Assembly: GCF_016587355.1 (NCBI RefSeq)
Contig: NZ_BNJF01000001.1
Span: 186,001-250,000 of the forward strand
Reading direction: 5' to 3'
Source: Ktedonospora formicarum
Lineage (GTDB): Bacteria; Chloroflexota; Ktedonobacteria; Ktedonobacterales; Ktedonobacteraceae
Length of the DNA: 64,000 bases
Shown: piece after piece, positions 46,925 to 56,899 of the stretch
Layout of the letters: the number at the start of each line of letters is the position of its first letter
Numbering within the stretch: the stretch's first letter is position 1
Notes under the pieces: model-generated
The model's input: only the letters and a program-made list of their open reading frames with translations
The model's database searches: none
What the model was told of the DNA's origin: nothing
Translations under genes and position numbers: made by a program

Positions 46925-47123
46925 ATCTATAGCATCTTTCTTATTCTTTTACTTCTTTTTGCAAGAGGGATTTTGCTGATTTCTTGCCATACTTTTGTTC
47001 AAGGCTTCTCTCTGTCCTTCATCTATGAAACCCTTCTCGCGGGATAAGGCCTGCGAGACGCCCAGGGGAAAGGGCAAATTATCGAGAGCGTCTTCCCTCC
47101 ATGTCCACCTGTGTGAGCACACA

Positions 47124-47981
47124 TCACGCAAAAGCAGTAGCGTTGCGCCGACACCAACTCTCAAAGCTTGTGGGCTTGTGTCCTGTCACCCGCTCAACAT
47201 CGTCCGTGATGATCGCTCCCCAATCGGGGTTAACACGCAGCCGTTCATTGTTTTCCCTATTTGCCGCCACCTGAGTGGGGTCCATCCCATTTGCCAGCGC
47301 CGCCTGAGCTGCCTCTTGTGGGGTAATTTCGATATATTTGATGTCCCGATTGAGTGTCCTGGACAGGATTTCGACCTGCTGCTTCGTGATCAGCAGTTCA
47401 CCACCAGTCAAGGTATAGGTCTGACCAACATGGCCTTCTTGTGTCAACACGGTAGCTGCGACGACCGCGATATCGGCGGAGTCGATGCTAGCGATGCGTC
47501 CAGGCCCAATTGAGTCGAGTACGACTCCCTGGGCTTTGATGGAGGATAGCCACCACAACACATTCGGCATAAATTGTCCCGGACGCAGCAAGGTCCAGGC
47601 GATTCCCGAATCTTTGATGAGGGCTTCTCGGTCAAAGAACAAGCGGCCCAATATTGGCATAGGATCAAGTCCAGCGGTAACGGAGGAGAGATTGACGATC
47701 AAGCGCACTCCAGCATGTCTGCCGACCTGCACCATATTCCTGGTGAAATCCAGGCCAGTGCTGGGATCCATCAGAAAGACGCGATCAACTCCCTCTATTG
47801 CCGCAGAGAGGGTGGCCGGGTGAGCCAGGTCGCCGATGATCCGCTCGACTTCCTCTGGCAAACCCGCAGCTTTCTCACTGCTGCGCACCAGAGCGCGTAC
47901 TGGATACCCCTTTGCAGTAAGTTGTTTGATCAGGTGAGTTCCAATGTGGCCAGTTGCTCCGGTAATGAGTATCGGTGACAT
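47124..47981 (-). CDS. NmrA-like NAD(P)-binding protein
   Basis: A 285-residue atypical short-chain dehydrogenase/reductase. ILITGATGHIGTHLIKQL is the dinucleotide motif; GVDRVFLMDPSTG, GVRLIVNLSSVTAG and WTLLRPGQFMPN follow the NmrA/NAD(P)H-quinone reductase pattern, related to the protein at 33105. The ATG at 47979-47981 is preferred because AAAGAG lies 6 nt before it; ATG 47994-47996 is the alternative. A CTCGC/GCGAG-type hairpin near 47037-47058 follows the gene. Confidence 0.85.
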   Translation of the reverse strand: MSPILITGATGHIGTHLIKQLTAKGYPVRALVRSSEKAAGLPEEVERIIGDLAHPATLSAAIEGVDRVFLMDPSTGLDFTRNMVQVGRHAGVRLIVNLSSVTAGLDPMPILGRLFFDREALIKDSGIAWTLLRPGQFMPNVLWWLSSIKAQGVVLDSIGPGRIASIDSADIAVVAATVLTQEGHVGQTYTLTGGELLITKQQVEILSRTLNRDIKYIEITPQEAAQAALANGMDPTQVAANRENNERLRVNPDWGAIITDDVERVTGHKPTSFESWCRRNATAFA

Positions 47982-48147
47982 GCATTGCTCTTTCATTCTC
48001 TTTATTTCTCAGTACATGGCGTACATGTGCTCATTGTGTGGAATGTTCCACATGACGATGTGTCATGAGAGATATCCAATTGCCCATACAACGCGCACAT
48101 ACACACCATATGACCAGAATCATCTCACAATATCTCTTCAATAAGAG

Positions 48148-48594
48148 TTATGGCTTGAGGTCAAGCACAGCCTGGCCTGTCATTAAATCGACGGGCACCG
48201 AAGCCTGCATGTGTGCGATCAACCACTTACCATTGATCTTCTGAAAGCAAGCGGTCCAACGCAACCAGTTCCCAACCTTCTGTCCATTGGTCATAGTTGC
48301 GCTTAGCCGGTTGAAGCTGTGGGCGAATGCCACGTCATCGCCCACCGTAATGGCCAGGTCAACAACTTCATAGTTGACCTGGCCCGGGAACAACGAGAAC
48401 GCCTCTCTCCAATGTTTCCTGTATGCATCTGCTCCTACATATTGCAGTGGGGGCACAATATCGAACGACACCAGTTCAGGTGCGTACATGGACATCACTT
48501 TATCAAGATCCTTTGCACAAATCCCCTCGACCCCATCCTCAATGACCTTTCTAATTGCGGCTTCATCGTTTTTCTTGTTGTCTTCAACCGTCAT
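48148..48594 (-). CDS. SgcJ/EcaC-like (NTF2 fold) protein
   Basis: A 148-residue SnoaL-like/NTF2-fold protein. DEAAIRKVIEDGVEGICAKDLDKVMSMYAPELVSFD at the N-terminus, followed by GADAYRKHWREAF, WLRWTACFQKINGKWLIAHMQASVP, matches SgcJ/EcaC-family proteins, which are dehydratase-like or oxidoreductase-associated and often stress-linked. It has no signal peptide. A GGAGG site lies upstream. It forms the minus-strand series with a small protein and the LuxR regulator upstream, with gaps of 96 and 142 nt. Confidence 0.8.
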   Translation of the reverse strand: MTVEDNKKNDEAAIRKVIEDGVEGICAKDLDKVMSMYAPELVSFDIVPPLQYVGADAYRKHWREAFSLFPGQVNYEVVDLAITVGDDVAFAHSFNRLSATMTNGQKVGNWLRWTACFQKINGKWLIAHMQASVPVDLMTGQAVLDLKP

Positions 48595-48690
48595 AGTTTC
48601 CTCCTAAAAATATGCCTATAAGAAATCACATTCTGGGCACTTTCACTTGTATTGAGAACCAATACCATGTACTAGCAAGGCGCACACCCT

Positions 48691-48921
48691 TCATGAGCGT
48701 GGCGCCGCCTCCTCGTCACCCTCCGCTTGGCTCGTTTCAAGTGAAAGCAGAACCAGACCCAACCGGATGAGCTGTAAGAGCACTCCATAGAGTGCAGCCT
48801 GATCTGGCAACGTCCCCACAAGCAGCGTGGTGCCTACCTCCTGCTGCTCGATGTGTAATCCAGCAAAGCGGTCTTGCCACCCAGAATCAAGGTGTCCCTG
48901 GATGTGAATGCGGTAGTGCAT
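48691..48921 (-). CDS. Small hypothetical protein next to LuxR
   Basis: A 76-residue protein starting MHYRIHIQGHLDSGW, then WQDRFAGLHIEQQEVGTTLLVGTLPDQAALYGVLLQLIRLGLVLLSLETS. The alternation of hydrophobic residues suggests a small alpha/beta fold. A GAGGAGG ribosome site lies before the ATG. I do not recognise the family, but small proteins with an F-x-G-x-x-(I/V) plus LPDQAALYGVL(L)QL motif often accompany MalT-like regulators in Ktedonobacteria, from memory. It may be a regulator partner. Confidence 0.6.
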   Translation of the reverse strand: MHYRIHIQGHLDSGWQDRFAGLHIEQQEVGTTLLVGTLPDQAALYGVLLQLIRLGLVLLSLETSQAEGDEEAAPRS

Positions 48922-49063
48922 CGGTTCCCTCCTCTGTTTGTGTAGAGTGCTCTGATTATGAGGAAAGTATAAATGGGGTGTGCCTTCCTACACAGTACAC
49001 AAAAGTGGAAGAAAATGAGGAATTTTGAAAGGCTGGAAGGCCCGCTGTTGGGGAGATGAGGTG

Positions 49064-52000
49064 TTAGAGCAGCGAGTGAGCACGCGCCAGGGCCACTGCC
49101 TGTGTGCGGCTGCTCGCTCCCAACTTGCCGAAAAGATTACTGGCATGTTTCTTGACAGTATCTAGTGAAATCACCAGGGTCTGAGCGATGTCCTGATTGG
49201 AAGCTCCAGCTGCCAACAAGCGCAGGACTTCCTGTTCACGTCGGGTTAATGAAATCCCTGGCACAGAGGAGATGACCAATGTCTGCCGAGCCTGTGCTTT
49301 CCCCAGCTCGGATGCGGTTGCCCTCTCTAGCGATCTGCTCACATCAGACTGCTCCTGCTCGAAGGCGGCTAGCAGCTTTGCGATGGAGGCTAAGAGAGAG
49401 ACTGCCCACTCGTGTTGTTGGGAGTGTAGGGCGAACAGCGCCTGAAGCGCCTCCTTCATCGGTTCGCCTTCGTCCAGATACACGCGCAGGTAGCCCTCTG
49501 GCTCTGTTAGAACAAAGAGGCGCTCCGCAGTCATGTGCGCCTGCTCGTTCTGACCTGTCTGATGCAGCGCTACCAGCAACTGAGCCAGATATGTCATGGT
49601 GATCCTGACATTGGACGGTCGATCCAGGTGCCCACGGAAGCGTTGTAGCAAGTCCAATGCCTCCCGAAAGCGCTGCTGGGCAAAATACACGCGAATCATA
49701 ATCGGGAAGGCATCGTATAGGTTTCTGTCCCATGGCCCCTCTGGAAAAAGGACGCCACGCACCCAGTCGGACGCCTCCTTGAGTTGTCCTTGCACCAACC
49801 ACCACCGTGCTCGCACGATGGGTAACCTGCCAGAGTAGACTGCCGAGCGTTCGCATTGCATCCACTGCTCTAGCTCGTGCAGTGCAAACTCAGCCTCCAA
49901 CCACACACCTCTCGCTAGCGCAACTCCTACAAACTCTATGTATCCTTCTGCGAGCACATCCAGATGCTGCCAGGTAGTGGCGTCATGCACGACTGTCTCC
50001 AACAAGCTGCGTGCTTCCTCAAGGCGGTTCCACTGGTAGTACACTCGTGCCAGCACAACTTCAAAGTAGCCTTTGAGCAGAGCATAGCCTGCTGTTTGCC
50101 CGATCAGGTCAAGAGCCGCCCGGCTCTCCTCATACGCCAGACGCAGTTGTCCCGCCTCCAGCGCCGCCATTGCCAGCCATTGCCCAACCTTGTAGGTTGC
50201 ATAGCGACTTTCTGACTGGCTCGCCTGCTTTTTGGCAGAGAGCAGCCGCGGCACCAGACTTGCCCCCTCTTGTTGAACCCCGTGATGAAGGAGGAAACTA
50301 CAGGCGAGCGGCACGAGCTGCCAGATCGCCTCCTCCTCGTTCTCAAGCACCTCCTCGATCTCCTGTTCTATGCTCTTCATGCGCTCCTCATCCCCACGGG
50401 CTACGGCTTCCCAAAAGACCAGATGGATTTGAAGCAGATACAAACGCCGGGGCAACAGAATGTCCTTGCTGGGCTGAGTTTCTCGACCTTCGGTATAAGA
50501 GGAAATGCCTGCTCTTGTGGGCGAGAGCTTCTGATCAATTTCGCCACCAGGCAGCCGCAGGAACGTTTCCACCCGTGTCATGAGTTGCCGAGCCTCCTGA
50601 GAGCTTCTGGTGCGCCGGTCATGGGTGGCCTGGGTCACTGTGGAGAGCAGGTAGAGTGCTATCGTAAGCAAAAGATGTGCATGCTCACGCGCCGTCTGCT
50701 CTGGCAGTATCAGTGCCCAACGGGCCATCGTCGCTATCTCTCCACGCAGCCAGAACTCTTCGACCGTCTGCTCCATGAGATTGGCTGCAATAGAATAGTC
50801 AGCAGCCTGGAGGGCATGGCTCATCGCCTCGTGAACGTCGCCCGCTTCCTGATAAAAGGCAGAGGCCCGGCGGTGCAAAAGCGGCACCAAATCTGGCAGG
50901 GTAGCGTGCAGAACAGCGAGTAGAGCTTCACGGAAGAGCGCATGCAGGCGATAGCTGTGGCGCTCCTCATCCAGCGGCACGACAAAGAGGTTAGCTCGCT
51001 CCAGGAAGGCGAGCATCTGTTGGCTGGCTGCACTGGTGGGTGCAGCGGTTACGGCCTGGCACGCGGCAGCTGACATTTGCGAGAGGAGAGCGCTCCTGAG
51101 CAGAAAGTCGCGCACGCTCTCAGGCAGGCAGGCCAGGATCTCCTCTTGCACGTAATCCAGGAGGTACCGCTGACTGCCGGTCAACTTCTCAAGATAGGCT
51201 GCGCGATCTGCGCGTTTCTGGAGGGTAAGTGCGGCCAGGTGCAAGCCAGTAATCCAGCCCTCAGTCCGTCTCACCAGCTTGCGAACCTCATCTGCTTCGA
51301 GCACTGGGGAGAGCAGATGGCTCAGATACTGGCTCGCTTCCCCCTCTCCAAAGCGCAACTCGTCTGCACGGATCTCAGTCAGGTGTCCACGCGCCCGCAA
51401 GCGTGCAAGGGACACATCCGGGTCTACGCGGCTGGAGAGAATCAAATGGACATGTGCAGGTAAATGTTCTAGAAAGAAGCTCATGCCCTCGTGAATGGCT
51501 GGCTCTTGGATCACCTGATAATCGTCCACAATCACCACGATGGGGGCTACATGCCCCTCATCACCGCCCATCTCCTGGAGCAACGTCGTGAGCATGGTAG
51601 AGAGCGGTGGCGGCTGGGGTGATTGCAAGAGCGCCATCGCGCTTGCTCCAAAGCTTGGGGTGAAACTGGGGCAACGACGCAGGGCCGCGATGAGCGCAAC
51701 CCAAAAGCGCGTTGGCGTCGAGTCTAAGTCGTCCAGCGAGAGCCAGGCAACCTGAACGCGACGCCGACTGGCCCAGGTTACGAGCAACGTCGTTTTGCCA
51801 AAGCCTGCTGGCGCGGAGACGAGTATGAGCCTTGTGGCAAGCGCCGCATCGAGCGCAGCCAGTAAGCGTTCGCGTACAATGAATGAGTTCGGCAGGCGCG
51901 GTGGGAAGAGCTTGCTGGAAAGCGGCGCAATCCCTTGGGAAGTTGCGTACTCAGGCTTCTGTTCGGACAAGAGCATCCTGGCTGTCTCCTCTAAGCGCGA

Positions 52001-52282
52001 GAGCCGGAGCGTCTCTGTCCTTCCCAGATAGCGCTTGTGTGCCTGCCCCTGGTGCGAGTGATAGGCATACCAGTAGCCAGAGCCTCGCGACCGCGACTCT
52101 TTGAGCACATTAAGGTGACCAGCTTGCCCCTGGAAAGCAAAGGAGGTATGCGTGGCTAACCAGGCGAACCACGCTTCTTCCTCTCCTGGCACCACAGAGG
52201 AGAGGGCTGGATCAGCCGGATGCAATTCATACAAGCCACGTGAGGCTATCCAGAGGAGGGCATGCGTCGGGACTTTCGGCAT
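49064..52282 (-). CDS. MalT-like LuxR transcriptional regulator (STAND ATPase)
   Basis: A 1072-residue regulator. An N-terminal domain of about 115 residues has the [18 protein letters not shown] motif, unlike classical MalT. The NTPase has Walker [13 protein letters not shown] (about 153-164) and Walker [13 protein letters not shown], then [18 protein letters not shown] long helical, TPR-like sensor region spans about 480-990, and the LuxR helix-turn-helix (about 1003-1065) reads [42 protein letters not shown] is 6 nt upstream of the ATG. Its target is likely the downstream small-protein/SgcJ series, but this is inference. The paralogue at 35184 has decayed. Confidence 0.9.
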   Translation of the reverse strand: MPKVPTHALLWIASRGLYELHPADPALSSVVPGEEEAWFAWLATHTSFAFQGQAGHLNVLKESRSRGSGYWYAYHSHQGQAHKRYLGRTETLRLSRLEETARMLLSEQKPEYATSQGIAPLSSKLFPPRLPNSFIVRERLLAALDAALATRLILVSAPAGFGKTTLLVTWASRRRVQVAWLSLDDLDSTPTRFWVALIAALRRCPSFTPSFGASAMALLQSPQPPPLSTMLTTLLQEMGGDEGHVAPIVVIVDDYQVIQEPAIHEGMSFFLEHLPAHVHLILSSRVDPDVSLARLRARGHLTEIRADELRFGEGEASQYLSHLLSPVLEADEVRKLVRRTEGWITGLHLAALTLQKRADRAAYLEKLTGSQRYLLDYVQEEILACLPESVRDFLLRSALLSQMSAAACQAVTAAPTSAASQQMLAFLERANLFVVPLDEERHSYRLHALFREALLAVLHATLPDLVPLLHRRASAFYQEAGDVHEAMSHALQAADYSIAANLMEQTVEEFWLRGEIATMARWALILPEQTAREHAHLLLTIALYLLSTVTQATHDRRTRSSQEARQLMTRVETFLRLPGGEIDQKLSPTRAGISSYTEGRETQPSKDILLPRRLYLLQIHLVFWEAVARGDEERMKSIEQEIEEVLENEEEAIWQLVPLACSFLLHHGVQQEGASLVPRLLSAKKQASQSESRYATYKVGQWLAMAALEAGQLRLAYEESRAALDLIGQTAGYALLKGYFEVVLARVYYQWNRLEEARSLLETVVHDATTWQHLDVLAEGYIEFVGVALARGVWLEAEFALHELEQWMQCERSAVYSGRLPIVRARWWLVQGQLKEASDWVRGVLFPEGPWDRNLYDAFPIMIRVYFAQQRFREALDLLQRFRGHLDRPSNVRITMTYLAQLLVALHQTGQNEQAHMTAERLFVLTEPEGYLRVYLDEGEPMKEALQALFALHSQQHEWAVSLLASIAKLLAAFEQEQSDVSRSLERATASELGKAQARQTLVISSVPGISLTRREQEVLRLLAAGASNQDIAQTLVISLDTVKKHASNLFGKLGASSRTQAVALARAHSLL

Positions 52283-53088
52283 AGGCTCCTTTCACCATAC
52301 AGTTGTTCTCCCCAACTCCCCAACATGAGGAAGGATATCTTCCAGTCACATCGACTGGATTTCCCTCATCGCTCTTTTGACATATCTCAAGAAAAGAATG
52401 TGACTGCTGCCTCTTATGACAAGCCCGTGTGCCATTGCTGGGAGATACGTCTGCTCTCTTGCATCGTGTTGCGAGCCAACCACGTCGCCATGGTGCGCGG
52501 GGTGGTTGAAAAAATCCGTTATGTTGATCTCGCACCAGATTGCTCGCAAGACATACCCGCCTGGATACAAGGCATAAAAAAAAAGAACCGGGCGATCTTT
52601 TCCCCATTTCCTCTCGTTGATCCAGATCTGACAGCGCTCCAGATCGACACCCCCTAACCGAACTCACTGCCACGAACACCAGTGTAGAAAAAAGGGGGGT
52701 TGATCAACATTATATTCGTGAACTTGCGTGCCTGCAACACTTGATGCGAGATGCCGCACATCTCTTCCTCTGCAGAGGACCCTGGCAGTCTACTAGAGTA
52801 AAGAGAAATATATGTGTAAATCTTCTCCTCAGGAAATTTCCGTCCTTTTCTTTTTCAATTTGACAGCAATAGCTTCTATATCGTCAACAGCAAATGCAAT
52901 ATGCCGAATACCCAGGGTATTTGAAAAAGATGGCTGAATACCTTTTTCATCTGAGGACGTATAAAATTTGATGAATTCTATACTATGGATGATTGCGCCA
53001 CTGCCAACTAGACAGTAAAAGAGTTTTTGCTGGTACAGTAAGAAATTTTCGTGCAGGGCGCACCACGCATACAGTGAAGGAGGATGAC
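52283..53088. other. Intergenic region with a VOC remnant
   Basis: About 800 nt between the divergent LuxR and LysE genes. The only recognisable element is the glyoxalase-type remnant at 52829-52984. A longer open frame on the plus strand near 52262-52657 overlaps the LuxR start and is not credible. Confidence 0.4.
52829..52984 (-). pseudogene. VOC (glyoxalase-type) protein remnant
   Basis: On the minus strand a frame with no start reads IEFIKFYTSSDEKG and NTLGIRHIAFAVDDIEAIAV, ending at TGA (complement of 52829-52831). R-H-I-A-F-x-V-D-D-I is the hallmark of a vicinal-oxygen-chelate module. Both ends of the gene are missing. Confidence 0.6.
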
Positions 53089-53724
53089 ATGCCTACTCTG
53101 ACAACCGTCTCACTCTTTTTATTTACCGCTCTGGGATTGCTTTTCATTCCTGGCCCCTCCGTCCTTTTTATCATGACGCGCAGTATGGATGGAGGAAAGC
53201 GAGCCGGAGCCATCTCCGCACTGGGCATTGGGGCAGCGGATCTCATTCATACTACAGCAGCAGCCTTTGGACTCTCTGCACTCCTCATGACTTCTGCCCT
53301 TGCCTTTAGCTTCGTGAAATATCTTGGGGCAGCCTATTTAATATATCTTGGCCTTCGCACGCTCTTGAGGCACGATGAGCCTCATAGTACAGAGAAGGAG
53401 AAACCCCAAACCATTCCTCGTATGTTCTTCCAAGGAATGACCGTAGAACTATTCAATCCGAAAACGGCGCTCTTCTTTTTAGCCTTCTTGCCCCAATTTG
53501 TTAATCCTTCTCATGGGATGGTCACATTACAGTTCCTCATCTTCGGAAGTCTGTTTGCGATTCTGGGCCTCTGTAGTTTAACATTTTATGGGCTTTTATC
53601 AGGGGCAATTGCAACACTTCTCAAAAAAAATACACACTTTCAGCGTTTCCATCGCTATGTGACAGGAAGTATATATATTGCTCTTGGTCTCACCGCAGCT
53701 TTTGCCGGTTCAGAGAAAAAGTAA
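53089..53724 (+). CDS. LysE/RhtB-type amino-acid exporter
   Basis: A 211-residue membrane protein with about six spans. It starts TTVSLFLFTALGLLFIPGPSVLFIMTRSM, where P-G-P-S is the family signature; GAISALGIGAADLIHTTAAAFGLS, KYLGAAYLIYLGLRTLL and LFNPKTALFFLAFLPQFV match the LysE/RhtB family of amino-acid or homoserine-lactone exporters. AAGGAGG 5-6 nt before the ATG is one of the best ribosome sites of the window and decides the start, although the frame is open another 32 codons upstream. Confidence 0.9.
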   Translation: MPTLTTVSLFLFTALGLLFIPGPSVLFIMTRSMDGGKRAGAISALGIGAADLIHTTAAAFGLSALLMTSALAFSFVKYLGAAYLIYLGLRTLLRHDEPHSTEKEKPQTIPRMFFQGMTVELFNPKTALFFLAFLPQFVNPSHGMVTLQFLIFGSLFAILGLCSLTFYGLLSGAIATLLKKNTHFQRFHRYVTGSIYIALGLTAAFAGSEKK

Positions 53725-54232
53725 TTGATTCAGTTTTTCTCCCGAGTCGCATCTTTTGATAGAGAGGGGGTCGCAAATAGGTGACGCCCCCCTGTTCACC
53801 TGTTATTTTTCGCCACACTTTCAAATACTATGATAGGCCAATCTTACAATGCTGTGACCAAACAGCGTTATTTCTATCGGTTTGAGGGCGCTCCACTGCC
53901 CACTAAAAAGGATGGACATACAGACGGATTCATCAATAAGGCCAGCCTTCGCAAAACGTTGAATGAGGCTGGCGCACCAAATAATCATCATATCCCCTGT
54001 CAGACAGTTGTTTAAGTTTTTGAACCTCTTCCAGAGCATGCACTTTGACCACACTTGCATTTTCCTACTAGTGGGGACTGTCAAGCGTCGTTTGCAAGGT
54101 GTGCTTCCTGCAGCGGGGGTACAGAGGGGCGTCATCCCCTCTGCACCCCTTTCTCTCCGATCGTACATTTGCGCTTTGACGGAATACTAGCGACCCGGTC
54201 ATGACCAACTACTCAACATGTGTTGGTTCCTC
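53725..54232. other. Intergenic region after LysE
   Basis: About 510 nt. A terminator is at 53779-53810. A short 8-bp hairpin (GCCAGCCT, 53941-53948, with 53966-53973) lies further on. No gene is supported; two overlapping open frames have no ribosome site and no recognisable motifs. Confidence 0.35.
53779..53810 (+). terminator. Intrinsic terminator after LysE
   Basis: AGGTGA (53779-53784) pairs with TCACCT (about 53796-53801), followed by a tract ending in five Ts. It lies 55 nt after the LysE stop. Confidence 0.55.
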
Positions 54233-54622
54233 TTAGCGCATGGATCCGTAGTATGGATGAGAATATCCTCCATACGAGTACAGTCGGTAGGACGATCCAT
54301 ACGAGTACGGTCGGTAGGACGATCCATACGAGTACGGTCGGTAGGATGATCCATACGAGTACGGTCGGTAGGATGATCCATACGAGTACGGTCGGTAGGA
54401 CGATCCATACGAGTACGATCGTGGATATGTCCTTTCGTAGGATGACATTCTTGGTACGTCACCAAGCTCCCAACCTTGCTGAGACATTGCAGCTTTCGTT
54501 GGCACATTGGCCTTGACACGGGCAGCTGATGCCGAATGGGCCGTACCAAGGAGCAGCAAGAGGGCGAGCAAACTGCTGAAGACAGTAAGGTACACAAGCT
54601 TCGCACGAACTGAAATTTTCAT
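54233..54622 (-). CDS. Secreted tyrosine-rich repeat protein
   Basis: A 129-residue protein. Residues about 1-33 form a signal peptide (SLLALLLLLGTAHSASA, with a cleavage point A-S-A|A). The mature half is a run of nine-residue repeats YSYGSSYRP, seven in a row, ending GGYSHPYYGSMR. The sequence is rich in Tyr, Ser and Gly, with one Arg per repeat, and lacks Cys. An ATG at 54620-54622 with GAGAGGGG upstream fixes the start; an adjoining TTG is possible. It is probably a secreted or cell-surface structural, adhesive or cross-linking protein; no known domain is seen. It stands alone. Confidence 0.75.
   Translation of the reverse strand: MKISVRAKLVYLTVFSSLLALLLLLGTAHSASAARVKANVPTKAAMSQQGWELGDVPRMSSYERTYPRSYSYGSSYRPYSYGSSYRPYSYGSSYRPYSYGSSYRPYSYGSSYRLYSYGGYSHPYYGSMR
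54271..54421. repeat. 27-bp tandem repeat array (coding)
   Basis: Five nearly identical 27-bp units (starting at 54271, 54298, 54325, 54352, 54379) and a partial sixth encode the repeats of the tyrosine-rich protein. Unit-to-unit differences are only one or two bases, suggesting recent expansion and possible length variation among strains. Confidence 0.9.
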
Positions 54623-55125
54623 CAAGCCCCTCTCTTTGAATGAGATGTCCTAAAGGTTAATTAGCACATCTACATTATGAAAACAAACATTTTACTCCTA
54701 AATTTGGCAAACGCTACAATTTCTTTTCCAGGTCTCTTTTTTTTATAAAAATGAAAACAAACACAAGAAATAATGTGAAAGTCCAACAAAAACGGAAGCC
54801 TGGTTGTCGTGCTAAGCCTCAGCCATTTTCAGCGTTCACCCCTTTATCTGATGGAACACGTGCTGTCCACAGAGCAATCTTGTTCGCAAGACAATGAAAT
54901 TCCCTTCTCCATGGAACTTCCTATGATAAGTAAGTGTAGGTAGATTTCTCTTTTTAGCCCATTGGCTAGACTGCCAGTAGATAGTGTCTTGCGGCAACTA
55001 AGAAAGAAGAATAGAGCTTCTCCTTAGGTATTAGCTGTAAAAAGCTACTTATATACATGGCTGTTCTAGTAGACTTATGGATGTGAGAACATCGTGTGCA
55101 CATCCTCCAAAAGGTGCAAACGAAG
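54623..55125. other. Intergenic region (A/T-rich)
   Basis: About 500 nt, notably A/T-rich near 54650-54780, between the tyrosine-rich gene and the BBE oxidase, which are divergent. No gene is supported. Confidence 0.35.
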
Positions 55126-56637
55126 ATGAAATCAACACGATTTGATGCATTCGCCAAAGCCCCAACCTCGCGGCGAAAGGTTCTCCAGGCTCTGGCAGCC
55201 CTCGCAGGAACCAGCTGTTTGGAAGGACTTCAAATAGCTGGTCTCGATGATCGTGCCATGGCTGCCCTTCACGATGGAGGACCTGGTGATCCTGCTACTG
55301 GAGGGGCCAAGTTGACAGGGCGTCTCGTATTTCCCAATAGTCCGGAGTATGACAGTGCTCGTTTGGGCTGGGCTCGACAGTTCTCCAAGTTCCCCATCGT
55401 CATCGTCTTTTGTCAAAACGTGCAGGATGTCGTGAATGCGCTCAGTTGGTGTCGGGAACACCATGTCGCCTTGCGAGCACGAAGCGGTCGGCACTGCCTG
55501 GAAGGATGGTCATCGCTGGATGATGGGGTCGTCATTGACGTGAGTGATATGAACCAGATTCACGTTGATACAAGCGCAGAGGTCGCGACGGTCCAGACTG
55601 GGGTCACCCAAGGGGCGGTAGTCACTGCGCTGGGGAAGATCGGGTACGCCATTCCTAGCGGAGGAGAGAAAACCCCCGGTATAGGTGGAGTGACGCTTGG
55701 TGGAGGTATTGGTATGCTCGCTCGATCCATGGGTCTGGCTTCTGATAACCTGGTTGGCGTCGAAATGGTGATCCCCAGCGGCAAGCAGGGTGCCGAGGTC
55801 ATCCAGATCGACGAGAACAACCATGCCGACCTGCTGTGGGCGTGCCGTGGGGGCGGTGGTGGCAACTTCGGCATCGCAACCTCCTTCACCTTCAAAATTC
55901 GCCCTATCTCTACCGTCACGATCTATGAGGCAACCTGGGGTTCCGCCGATTGGCAACATGTGAGTGAGCTTTTGAGCGTCTGGCAGTCCTTGACTCCCTC
56001 TGCCGACGATCAACTGGGCTCGGTCTTCAACGCGAATTCCCAGAAAGATGGCACCATTACCTCCTCTGGTCTCTTCATCGGATCACAGGAGACACCGTTG
56101 CGCCAGTTGCTCCAACCGCTGTTTGGGATTGGCACGCCCAAAGTGACGATTCAGACCATGCCTTATCTCGATGCCTGGCTGCACTTCGCTGCCCCTCCCG
56201 ATCCGCCGCGCCCTGACAAGTTTTCGTCGGTCTGGGTCTATGACGCCTTTCCGCCTGAGGCACTTGAAACGGTCCACCGTTTCCTGGCGAATGCCCCCAT
56301 CTCGCAGGCCAATATCTGGTGCTTGAGTTGGGGTGGCGAAGTGAGCAGGATACCAACCGATGCCACGGCGTTCTACCATAGAGATGCACAGTTCTACATG
56401 GAGTGGGACTCCCCCTGGACGAATGATACAGAGGAGGGTCCAGCCACCGCATGGGTTGAGCAATTCCGTGAAGCGCTGCAACCCTATGTCAATGGGTCCT
56501 ATATTAACGTTCCCGACCGCAGCATCACCGACCTCAGGGTCTATTATGGCGACAACCTTGCCAGGCTCCAGGAGGTCAAGCGCATGTACGACCCTGAGAA
56601 TGTCTTCCACTTTGAGCAGAGCATTCCTCTCACTTAG
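55126..56637 (+). CDS. Tat-exported BBE-type FAD-linked oxidase
   Basis: A 503-residue berberine-bridge-enzyme-like oxidase. The N-terminus has a twin-Arg signal SRRKVLQALAALAG, so it should be exported folded. The FAD (PCMH) domain shows RSGRHCLEGWSSLDDG, whose His is the usual covalent FAD site, and GIGGVTLGGGIGML; the second covalent Cys expected before this motif reads SGGEKTPG and is absent, so only one FAD bond is likely. The C-terminal BBE end is DPENVFHFEQSIP. AAAAGG lies about 9 nt before ATG 55126. The substrate could be a sugar or alkaloid-type alcohol. Confidence 0.85.
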   Translation: MKSTRFDAFAKAPTSRRKVLQALAALAGTSCLEGLQIAGLDDRAMAALHDGGPGDPATGGAKLTGRLVFPNSPEYDSARLGWARQFSKFPIVIVFCQNVQDVVNALSWCREHHVALRARSGRHCLEGWSSLDDGVVIDVSDMNQIHVDTSAEVATVQTGVTQGAVVTALGKIGYAIPSGGEKTPGIGGVTLGGGIGMLARSMGLASDNLVGVEMVIPSGKQGAEVIQIDENNHADLLWACRGGGGGNFGIATSFTFKIRPISTVTIYEATWGSADWQHVSELLSVWQSLTPSADDQLGSVFNANSQKDGTITSSGLFIGSQETPLRQLLQPLFGIGTPKVTIQTMPYLDAWLHFAAPPDPPRPDKFSSVWVYDAFPPEALETVHRFLANAPISQANIWCLSWGGEVSRIPTDATAFYHRDAQFYMEWDSPWTNDTEEGPATAWVEQFREALQPYVNGSYINVPDRSITDLRVYYGDNLARLQEVKRMYDPENVFHFEQSIPLT

Positions 56638-56831
56638 CATCGCAAGATTTGAGTTTGAGATACTCAAGAGCCAAGAGCACGAATCCCTACGTGCCTTGAT
56701 GAGCTTTCAAGCTGACGAGATAGATCGTTTCGGCAGTGAGTAGGCCTTTCCTCTCCAATTGGGAGGATTTTGTGAAATTGGTAGATCTTTCAGCGGAGGG
56801 TAGGCTCTTCCGTGAAGTACCCCACACCTAA
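56638..56831. other. Short spacer after the BBE gene
   Basis: No gene is supported. The large hairpin begins at its right end. Confidence 0.3.
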
Positions 56832-56899
56832 AGGCGGGAGCTTCGATAGCACTCGGTTGCCTCTTCGCAGGCAACCGAGTGCTATCGAAGCTCCCGCCT
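56832..56899. repeat. Perfect 31-bp-arm hairpin
   Basis: Arms 56832-56862 and 56869-56899 are perfect reverse complements with a 6-nt loop (CTTCGC). The minus-strand ORF at 56882 ends inside the right arm, with its stop codon there. There is no T-run. It is the longest perfect hairpin found. Confidence 0.9.

Noticed and set aside
52262..52657. 131-codon plus-strand frame
   Set aside because: Begins inside the LuxR gene and lacks a ribosome site and recognisable motifs.
53821..54168. 115-codon minus-strand frame
   Set aside because: No ribosome site, no family and it overlaps another equally weak frame.
54271..54421. Tandem repeats as a CRISPR array
   Set aside because: Units are 27 bp and directly adjoining with no spacers; they encode a protein repeat.
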